Part shown: positions 28,675 to 33,833 of the stretch, piece by piece
Layout of the letters: each line of letters begins with the position of its first letter
Numbering within the stretch: position 1 is the stretch's first letter
Origin: a virus
DNA length: 33,833 bases
Strand: one strand, 5' to 3'
IMG/VR virus record: IMGVR_UViG_3300030012_004195
Span: 1-33,833 of that record
Notes under the pieces: generated by a model
Database searches by the model: none
The model's input: the letters and a program-made list of their open reading frames with translations, nothing else
What the model was told of the DNA's origin: nothing
Program-made: the position numbers and the translations under genes

Positions 28675-28858
28675 AGTTGATTTGCTAAAAAAGCAATTGG
28701 CTGAAGAAACTAAAGAAAAATATGCTTTATATAAACGCGTTAAAGAATTAACTGAAGAACTTAATGCGTATAAAAATCAAAGTATCTTTAATTGGAATAA
28801 AAGTCCAGAATTAGCATCTAATTCTGGACCAGATGAAATACAAAGGAATAGAACTTAG
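28652..28858 (+). CDS. Small coiled-coil protein
   Basis: 68 residues from ATG 28652, with GGAGG upstream. VDLLKKQLAEETKEKYALYK and RVKELTEELNAYKN make a coiled coil; the tail is polar. A frame open further upstream belongs to the shadow of the preceding gene. No function assigned. Confidence 0.65.
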   Translation: MTTQAFTEVDLLKKQLAEETKEKYALYKRVKELTEELNAYKNQSIFNWNKSPELASNSGPDEIQRNRT

Positions 28859-28901
28859 TTAATATGTTAATCACTTTTTTTCAAATAAGTGCATTTTTTC
28901 C

Positions 28902-28930
28902 TTTACAAAGGCAAAAAACTAGTGTATAAT
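28902..28930 (+). promoter_or_regulatory. Sigma70-like promoter of the structured RNA/leader
   Basis: TTTACA (28902-28907), 17 bp ending AGTG, TATAAT (28925-28930), followed by a TTAAAAAGGGAGTA leader identical in style to 10877-10902. Downstream is a two-codon frame (ATGACATAG) and then a GC-rich non-coding stretch. Confidence 0.88.
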
Positions 28931-28957
28931 ATTATTATAAAATTAAAAAGGGAGTAT

Positions 28958-29158
28958 AAAAAATGACATAGCGAAAGAAACCGACAAGGCGTCTGAAGGA
29001 GAAGTTGCAAATAGGCAGAAGCAGAAGGGCGTCGGGGTTTACAGGTGCGGAGCTACCCAGGGAACCAGAGTCGGAGTATAAAACGTTCCCCAACTCTACC
29101 AAGGGGCGGGCTCATCGGTCGGTAGAGTTGGATGGATTGATCGCCGCCCCACAGAATT
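28958..29158 (+). ncRNA. Candidate novel structured RNA with H-type pseudoknot
   Basis: This 200-base stretch has no convincing gene and is markedly richer in G and C than its surroundings. Stem A: CAACTCTACC (29091-29100) with GGTAGAGTTG (29121-29130), 10 bp. Stem B: GGGGCGG (29103-29109) with CCGCCCC (29144-29150), 7 bp, interleaved with A. Loops of 2, 11 and 13 bases suit an H-type pseudoknot. GGGAAC (29060-29065) pairs with GTTCCC (29085-29090). It starts right after a strong promoter and ends 25 bases before the next gene, so it is either a long structured leader (riboswitch) or a separate RNA. No known class is recognised. Confidence 0.72.
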
Positions 29159-29182
29159 TTAACTAATTTGGAGAGAAGGCAA

Positions 29183-29368
29183 ATGCCAAGTCCATCAGAA
29201 ATACAAGATATAGCACCACTATTCTTTCAACTCCTCTTCTTCGCAGTAGCTGGTGCTATTCTTGTAGGATCATTTGTAGCAATAATAAAACTAATGTACA
29301 GATTTTCAGTTGTAATTTTTTTAGCTGTTGTTGCTTTTTTCCTTTACAATTACGCAAATCTATGGTAA
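29183..29368 (+). CDS. Small two-span membrane protein
   Basis: 61 residues from ATG 29183 with GGAGAGAAGG upstream. Two spans at about 14-36 (FFQLLFFAVAGAILVGSFVA) and 42-58 (VVIFLAVVAFFLYNYA), separated by KLMYRF. A holin-like protein is possible. It is the first gene after the structured RNA, which could control it. A promoter for the next gene is embedded in its last codons. Confidence 0.72.
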   Translation: MPSPSEIQDIAPLFFQLLFFAVAGAILVGSFVAIIKLMYRFSVVIFLAVVAFFLYNYANLW

Positions 29369-29371
29369 AAT
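29343..29371 (+). promoter_or_regulatory. Sigma70-like promoter inside gene end
   Basis: TTTACA (29343-29348), 17 bp containing TTACGCAAAT and ending ATGG, TAAAAT (29366-29371). It overlaps the last codons of the membrane-protein gene and precedes ATG 29391. Confidence 0.75.
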
Positions 29372-29390
29372 AAAAATAAAAGGTTGAACT

Positions 29391-29756
29391 ATGACAATGC
29401 ACTTAATGCCAGTATATTATAACAAAAACAACAATAGTAAAAAGCGTAAACCGTTTCGTAAACCAGGCTGGGCCAAAGCTCAAGCAGAACATGATAAGTG
29501 GCTAATGTCACGTGGTGTACATCCAAGTCAACTTAAAAACAAAACTAAAGATTCAGGAATCAAGGCTCCTAATTATAAGGAGCATTCACGAGCTCTACCA
29601 ACTAGTGACTACACCGGTCCTATCGTTGGTAAGTCCAAACAAAATACTTACACTGGTACTTTCATCACCGGTATTGCTACTATGCATAAATCAAACATGG
29701 TACCTGTAAGTAAAAATGCAGATGCTAAAGAATATGCAACAATGCGTAGGAACTAA
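29391..29756 (+). CDS. Basic hypothetical phage protein
   Basis: 121 residues. N-terminus MTMHLMPVYYNKNNNSKKRK is followed by KPGWAKAQAEHDKWLMSRGV, a helix with a conserved K-W-L-x-x-x-G-V-x-P pattern known to me from small marine phage proteins. The rest is Ser/Thr/Lys-rich and likely unstructured. Own promoter; AAAAGG ribosome binding site. Confidence 0.72.
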   Translation: MTMHLMPVYYNKNNNSKKRKPFRKPGWAKAQAEHDKWLMSRGVHPSQLKNKTKDSGIKAPNYKEHSRALPTSDYTGPIVGKSKQNTYTGTFITGIATMHKSNMVPVSKNADAKEYATMRRN

Positions 29757-29779
29757 TTAACATGTTAATAACAAAACTG

Positions 29780-29808
29780 TGTACATTTACGCAAAAGTAT
29801 GGTAGAAT
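29780..29808 (+). promoter_or_regulatory. Sigma70-like promoter
   Basis: TGTACA (29780-29785), 17 bp TTTACGCAAAAGTATGG, TAGAAT (29803-29808). A palindromic TTAACATGTTAA lies upstream, ending the previous gene region. Confidence 0.78.
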
Positions 29809-29840
29809 ATAAGTATAATAAAAAATCGGGAGTCTATATT

Positions 29841-30041
29841 ATGTTTAATTATGATACAATTATCAAACAACTAGAAGCAATGTCACCTATTCACCAAGAT
29901 GAGTTTGCTCAAAAGTTAATTGAAAAGAATAGTGGATTGGCTGCTGCCATATCTACTAAAATTAATATTGCACATCAGGATAAGTATTACACCGATACTG
30001 AAGCAATGGAACAATCTCTTAAATCAAGAGGTTATGCTTAA
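29841..30041 (+). CDS. Small hypothetical protein
   Basis: 66 residues from ATG 29841, preceded by CGGGAG; a start further upstream would lie within the promoter. Helical (MFNYDTIIKQLEAMSPIHQD; FAQKLIEKNSGLAAAISTKI). TAATG overlap with the next gene. No motif. Confidence 0.72.
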   Translation: MFNYDTIIKQLEAMSPIHQDEFAQKLIEKNSGLAAAISTKINIAHQDKYYTDTEAMEQSLKSRGYA

Positions 30042-30286
30042 TGAAAAATCCAGTGGCAAAATATTTAATGTGCTCTTATGCATATTATAAGCTTGATAAA
30101 AATTTAATAACTGATCAAGAGTTTGATCAATTAGCAAAACATATCTTAGATAATTGGGATGCCATCGATCATCCACACAAATATCTTCTCACCAAAGATA
30201 TGTTAGAAGCGGGTACTTACTTAGGTGAATATCCAAATATTGTAAAAGGCGCAGTTGGCGATTATATAAGGGAGAATAATTTATGA
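30041..30286 (+). CDS. Conserved small phage protein, ligase-Ia-like helix pair
   Basis: 81 residues. AKYLMCSYAYYKLDKNLITD followed by QEFDQLAKHILDNWDAIDHP resembles the YYxLDxPxISDxExDxLxxxL helix pair that binds NMN in domain Ia of NAD-dependent DNA ligases, but the rest of a ligase is absent. HPHKYLLTKDMLEAGTYLGE is a conserved tail in marine T4-like phages as I recall. TAATG and ATGA overlaps place it in the gp33/gp32 operon. Confidence 0.73.
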   Translation: MKNPVAKYLMCSYAYYKLDKNLITDQEFDQLAKHILDNWDAIDHPHKYLLTKDMLEAGTYLGEYPNIVKGAVGDYIRENNL

Positions 30287-31428
30287 GTTTAGCGGCATTA
30301 AAAGGTAAGAAGACAAGAAAGAAAAACGCAAGAGCAAAAGCAAGAACTGGTCTTGCTGGTGTTCCAATCGATAAAGGTTTCGATGCAGTAAAAGAATATT
30401 TTCATTTACAAGTTGATAGAAAAGATTGTTTAACACAAACTAAAACTTGGATTAAGAAAAACTTTCCAGAACCAGCTAAGTATATACTTAGTCATCCAGA
30501 ATGGAAGTTTAATATGACACATCATGCAGCAACTGCATTTTGGTATAATAATGATCTATATAAAAATAATGATATTGGCGGCGATAAAGCTAAAGAATTT
30601 TTAAATTCATTATTTGATTATGTTATTCCTCTTATCGAAACAGGTAAAGAGTTATATAAGAAAAAACAAGCTGAAAAGAAAACTAACGTGATTGTTTTAA
30701 CCATACAAGAAAAAATGACACGTAAGATTAGAAATACAATAATGCAAGAGTTACTTGAACTAGAAGACAAGTGGATCGATGGTGAAGATGCCACTATTAA
30801 CATATACGATAGGTTCAAGTTCCATGGCTTAACAAACGCTGCAGTAAGTCACGTTAAGCCAATGATTGAGGGCTGGCTTCTTGATTATGAAGACGCATAC
30901 CACAAAAGATGCGATCAAGCTGTCGAAGGTTACTCCCACCTTAAACGGTCAGTCCTCAATCACAGAATTAAAGTCTGTAAAGAAATGCTTTCTGATTTAG
31001 ATAGAATTAAATCTGCAAGTAAAGCATCTCGTAACGTTAAAATTAAAGGTTCAGTTGCAATCGATAAACAGGTATCAAAAGTACAATACAAAAAAGAAGA
31101 TACTGATTTTAAGATTGTATCTATTAATCCAATACAAATACCAAACAAACATAGGTTATATACCTTCAATTGTAAATATAAAGTCGTTACCGAGTACGTT
31201 ACAGATAGTCCAAGTGGATTTATAATATCAGGTTCGACCATTAAGAACTTTAATAAGTCAACAAGTAGAGCAGTAACTTTACGTAAGCCTGACGATTACT
31301 TACCAATGTTCTTATCGAAAACGCCAAAGCAAATTGATGAAGCTTGGAAAGGTATAACTACCAAAACGTTTTCACCAAATGGTCGTATCAATAAAGACAC
31401 AATATTATTAAGGGTTTTAGACAGATGA
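30283..31428 (+). CDS. Conserved phage protein upstream of gp33
   Basis: 381 residues. A basic N-terminus (AALKGKKTRKKNARAKARTG) is followed by helical regions (EYFHLQVDRKDCLTQTKTWI; FNMTHHAATAFWYN) and a C-terminal beta-rich part (DTDFKIVSINPIQIPNKHRL; SGFIISGSTIKNFNK). I recall proteins of this kind next to gp33/gp32 in marine T4-like phages. No enzyme motif found. ATGA overlaps on both ends indicate coupled translation with gp33. Confidence 0.8.
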   Translation: MSLAALKGKKTRKKNARAKARTGLAGVPIDKGFDAVKEYFHLQVDRKDCLTQTKTWIKKNFPEPAKYILSHPEWKFNMTHHAATAFWYNNDLYKNNDIGGDKAKEFLNSLFDYVIPLIETGKELYKKKQAEKKTNVIVLTIQEKMTRKIRNTIMQELLELEDKWIDGEDATINIYDRFKFHGLTNAAVSHVKPMIEGWLLDYEDAYHKRCDQAVEGYSHLKRSVLNHRIKVCKEMLSDLDRIKSASKASRNVKIKGSVAIDKQVSKVQYKKEDTDFKIVSINPIQIPNKHRLYTFNCKYKVVTEYVTDSPSGFIISGSTIKNFNKSTSRAVTLRKPDDYLPMFLSKTPKQIDEAWKGITTKTFSPNGRINKDTILLRVLDR

Positions 31429-31667
31429 AAATAGAAGAACAATTTTTAACAAAGTCTAAATTTACAAAGCTTATCGAAAAGACCGTAGCAGATCTTAAGA
31501 TTCCATATATGGATGCAATAATAAAGGTTTGTGAAACTAACGATATAGAAATCGAAGACATTCGAAAGTTTATATCACCAGTTATAAAAGATAAGCTTGA
31601 AGCAGAAGCGATGGATCTAAATTTTCTTCCAAAGAAGAATTCTATAGATTCGTCGTTATTTAACTAG
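31425..31667 (+). CDS. 33: gp33-like late promoter transcription accessory protein
   Basis: 80 residues. KIPYMDAIIKVCETNDIEIE, ISPVIKDKLEAEAMDLNFLP follow the pattern of the gp33 co-activators of T4-like marine phages (YMDAI-x-x-x-CE ... SPxxKxKxxxEAMxLNFLP). gp33 bridges the host RNA polymerase beta flap and the sliding clamp to activate late promoters. Location immediately upstream of gp32 repeats the T4 order, in which 33 lies near 59 and 32. ATGA overlap with the preceding gene. Confidence 0.85.
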   Translation: MKIEEQFLTKSKFTKLIEKTVADLKIPYMDAIIKVCETNDIEIEDIRKFISPVIKDKLEAEAMDLNFLPKKNSIDSSLFN

Positions 31668-31719
31668 TATATATAATATTATACTTCAGTCAATATTTCA
31701 GTAATAAGGAGACAATACG

Positions 31720-32604
31720 ATGTCATTTCAAACACTTAAACGCAATCGCGGTTCTAATATCAACAAAATTATTAAGGCAGCAGAATCAGCCGGCAGTGGC
31801 GAGACTAAGTCATATGTTGATGATAGAATATGGAAACCAACAGTAGATAAAGCAGGTAATGGTTATGCCGTTATCAGATTCCTTCCTGGTACGGAAGAGA
31901 ATCTTCCTTTTGTAAGATATTGGGATCATGGTTTTAAAGGTCCTACTGGCTTATGGTATATCGAAAACTCACTTACTTCAATTGGTCAAAACGATCCAGT
32001 TGGTGAATTGAATTCTAAGTTATGGAATTCTGGTATTGAGTCAGATAAAGAAAAAGCTAGAACTCAAAAAAGAAGACTACATTACGTAACTAATATCTAT
32101 GTTGTTAGTGATCCTTCAGCACCGCAAAACGAAGGTAAGGTATTCTTATATAAGTTTGGTAAGAAGATATTTGATAAGATTTATGATCTTATGAATCCTG
32201 ACTTTGCAGATGAAACTCCAGTAGATCCATTTGATTTCTGGGAAGGTGCAGATTTTAAACTTAAAATTAGAAATGTAGAAGGTTATAGAAACTATGATAA
32301 ATCTGAGTTTGCTTCACCAGCAGCTTTATTAGGTGCAGACGAAGCTAAGTTAGAAGACGTCTATAATAAACTACACGACTTATCTGAGTTTACTAATCCT
32401 AAGAATTATAAGTCATATGATGAACTTAAAACTAAGTTAATGAGAGTTCTTGGTGAGGAGGCAACAGCTGGTGCCTATACAGTAAAAGAAGAAGTAAAGA
32501 TAAATCAACCAATCGCGGCTGTTGAGCCAGTCACTGCAGAAGAAATAAGTAGTGAAGATGAAGATACATTATCTTATTTTTCTAAACTTGCAAAGCAAGA
32601 CTAA
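31720..32604 (+). CDS. 32: gp32-like single-stranded-DNA-binding protein
   Basis: 294 residues. The basic N-terminus SFQTLKRNRGSNINKIIKAA serves cooperative binding; the OB-fold core includes YAVIRFLPGTEENLPFVRYW, HGFKGPTGLWYIENSLTSIG and RLHYVTNIYVVSDPSAPQNE followed by GKVFLYKFGKKIFDKI. The C-terminus is acidic (AEEISSEDEDTLSYFSKLAK). The cysteine ligands of the T4 zinc site are absent: the expected C-x9-C-x2-C region reads ENSLTSIGQNDPVGELN. It coats DNA during replication, recombination and repair. AAGGAG ribosome binding site; convergent with the next gene with a four-base overlap. Confidence 0.95.
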   Translation: MSFQTLKRNRGSNINKIIKAAESAGSGETKSYVDDRIWKPTVDKAGNGYAVIRFLPGTEENLPFVRYWDHGFKGPTGLWYIENSLTSIGQNDPVGELNSKLWNSGIESDKEKARTQKRRLHYVTNIYVVSDPSAPQNEGKVFLYKFGKKIFDKIYDLMNPDFADETPVDPFDFWEGADFKLKIRNVEGYRNYDKSEFASPAALLGADEAKLEDVYNKLHDLSEFTNPKNYKSYDELKTKLMRVLGEEATAGAYTVKEEVKINQPIAAVEPVTAEEISSEDEDTLSYFSKLAKQD

Positions 32605-33833
32605 GTAGTAACAAATCCAAACTGGTCCTGCAGATCTACTGTGGGGCCAGGTGATACAAAATTAGTACCAACTGAATTATAAGTAGTATTACTAATGTTG
32701 TTTGAATTTATACTATTTCCAGCATTTATACTACCACCCATAGAAGAAGATGACATAGGATTTACTTTTAAATCTGGTGCAGCAGTAACTTTTAAATTTG
32801 TCCTATTTAATATATCTTGAGTTTTCTTCATAAGAACAACTAAATCATCAACTCTTAATTGAGGATCTAAAAATCCTTTTCCAAAGTCTGCTTCAGGTAT
32901 TCCATCAAAATAACCTGATCCAACTTTACCACCTTTTGCCATGGCATTTAATAAATCAAGTTGAAGTTTCATACCACCAATTAATCGTTTAACACTAGTT
33001 TTAAAATTACTTAAATTTGATTTTCCTAATTTTGAAATACTATCACTAAATTTTCCTATAGCATCTGATAACTTATCTAAATTTGAAATGGCTTTTATAT
33101 CTAAATTTTTTAAAGGAGTTACAGAATCAACTATTGCTGCTATTTGACTTTTACGAGAAGAGTTTTGATCTTTAAAATCGGTACCAAATAGAAAATTAGA
33201 AAATGATTTAAGTTTATCAACTGCAAAATCTAATAACTGTCCTATACCTGAACCTCCATATAAAGCTGCAATTGCTGGACCTAATCCGCCAAGTGCCAAG
33301 ACTCTTGTTCCAATATCTGCTGGCAACGAAGAAAGTTCGTTCATACCCGCAGCAATATTTTTCATAATTTCTTTAATTCCTTCGCCTTTTAATCCTAAAA
33401 AGCTAGCTAATTTACCAGCACCTGCTAAGCCTGCTAAAAATGCACCAATACCAAATCCTACTGCGCCTAAACCTACGGATGCCTTTGCTGCAAGAACTCC
33501 ACCGCCAGGTATGGCTCCAAATATTGCGCCAACTGCAAATAGTCCAGCCATAGCTTTAAGACTATCAACACTAAATGCATTTAATCCTTCTCCTATATTT
33601 TTAAGAAGCGGTCCTATATTGCTACCATTAGCTCCTAAAACTCCACTAATTGCATCTACACCGGCAAATGCTGTTAAGAATGCTGCTATGCCAGTACCTA
33701 TTGCAGCTATTCCAAATGCGGCCTTTGCTGTTTTTCCAACACCAAATAATAATCCTAATGCGCCACCAGTTCCCATTAATGTACCAAGAGTTATTATATT
33801 ATCTGTAGTAAGCGCGCTTAAACCTTCACCTAA
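32601..33833 (-). CDS. Gly/Ala-rich virion-type protein (N-terminus outside window)
   Basis: The frame is open from the right edge, so at least 410 residues at the C-terminal end are visible. The first 180 are repeats of hydrophobic Gly/Ala helices (AAFGIAAIGTGIAAFLTAFA; GLGAVGFGIGAFLAGLAGAG; repeated NIGEGLNA / NIAAGMNE motifs). Then come helical segments (DAIGKFSDSISKLGKSNLSN) and a Ser/Asn-rich tail. This resembles tape-measure-like or injected virion proteins of T4-like marine phages with membrane-active repeats; the exact role is not known. Convergent with gp32 and without a terminator. Confidence 0.75.
   Translation of the reverse strand, partial: LGEGLSALTTDNIITLGTLMGTGGALGLLFGVGKTAKAAFGIAAIGTGIAAFLTAFAGVDAISGVLGANGSNIGPLLKNIGEGLNAFSVDSLKAMAGLFAVGAIFGAIPGGGVLAAKASVGLGAVGFGIGAFLAGLAGAGKLASFLGLKGEGIKEIMKNIAAGMNELSSLPADIGTRVLALGGLGPAIAALYGGSGIGQLLDFAVDKLKSFSNFLFGTDFKDQNSSRKSQIAAIVDSVTPLKNLDIKAISNLDKLSDAIGKFSDSISKLGKSNLSNFKTSVKRLIGGMKLQLDLLNAMAKGGKVGSGYFDGIPEADFGKGFLDPQLRVDDLVVLMKKTQDILNRTNLKVTAAPDLKVNPMSSSSMGGSINAGNSINSNNISNTTYNSVGTNFVSPGPTVDLQDQFGFVTT

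Noticed and set aside
28870-28900. Terminator from CACTT/AAGTG before the promoter at 28902
   Set aside because: The stem is only five A/T-rich pairs with a large T-filled loop; too weak to call.
28965-29080. A 38-codon open frame within the GC-rich RNA
   Set aside because: No start codon or ribosome binding site in that phase, and base composition and pairing fit structured RNA better.
31649-31677. A promoter for gp32 (TATAAT at 31672)
   Set aside because: The -10 box is good but TTCGTC at the -35 position departs from the family pattern; in this AT-rich gap it may be chance.

Overview
The window is a 33.8 kb stretch of a low-GC double-stranded DNA phage genome of the T4-like marine myovirus type. 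The diagnostic genes are a gp33-like late-transcription co-activator directly followed by a gp32-like single-stranded-DNA-binding protein at 31.4-32.6 kb. T4-like late promoter boxes (TATAAATA) lie in intergenic positions, and many small proteins resemble, from memory, conserved hypotheticals of marine T4-like phages. Genes are tightly packed with ATGA, TAATG or TTGA start/stop overlaps. No rRNA, conventional tRNA, IS element or CRISPR array was seen. The host is probably a marine bacterium. The phage carries a circularly permuted (two-piece) tmRNA whose tag contains ANDNFA, which points to an alphaproteobacterium. It also carries a glutamine-riboswitch/Downstream-peptide-like element, a class best known from marine picocyanobacteria and their phages, so the host is not settled by sequence reading alone.

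Layout. 1-976 (+): small phage genes including a DUF3310 protein. 973-2434 (-): a late-type region with TATAAATA boxes, the riboswitch and a 34-residue downstream peptide, a Cys-rich mini-protein, a secreted protein and a membrane-anchored protein. 2475-3254 (+): sigma70-like promoter, permuted tmRNA and small genes. 3270-7964: an island built from two convergent arms, holding a fatty acid desaturase and four probable 2-oxoglutarate/Fe(II) oxygenases. 8.2-13.5 kb (+): short transcription units with sigma70-like promoters, a nitroreductase-like gene, a SWIM zinc-finger protein, a DUF932 protein, a glycine-zipper protein and a half-size Na/Pi-cotransporter-like protein, closed by a strong terminator.

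13.5-24.0 kb (+): a long operon of mostly lysine-rich proteins, many with short N-termini resembling the T4 capsid-targeting sequence. Three of them carry enzyme-like signatures: a PD-(D/E)XK-like nuclease, a ligase-fold nucleotidyltransferase, and an NMN-adenylyltransferase-like protein. I infer a virion-internal, possibly injected, protein set. 24.0-25.5 kb: an overlapping spanin-like pair and a DUF1353 protein. 25.5-28.4 kb: a complete class II (B12-dependent) ribonucleotide reductase followed by overlapping DUF1289, zinc-ribbon and GIY-YIG-like genes. 28.4-30.3 kb: small promoter-gene cassettes, one of which contains a GC-rich, pseudoknotted, apparently undescribed RNA (about 28958-29158). 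30.3-32.6 kb: replication/late-transcription genes. 32.6 kb to the right edge (-): C-terminal part of a Gly/Ala-rich presumed virion protein.

At least nine + strand promoters share one design: TTTACA or TGTACA, exactly 17 bp, then a TATAAT-like box often preceded by TGG or GTG, followed in several cases by an A-rich leader and a GGGAG ribosome binding site. They probably serve host RNA polymerase for early/middle genes, while gp33 and the TATAAATA boxes serve late genes. All functional calls rest on motif recognition by eye; no database search was run.
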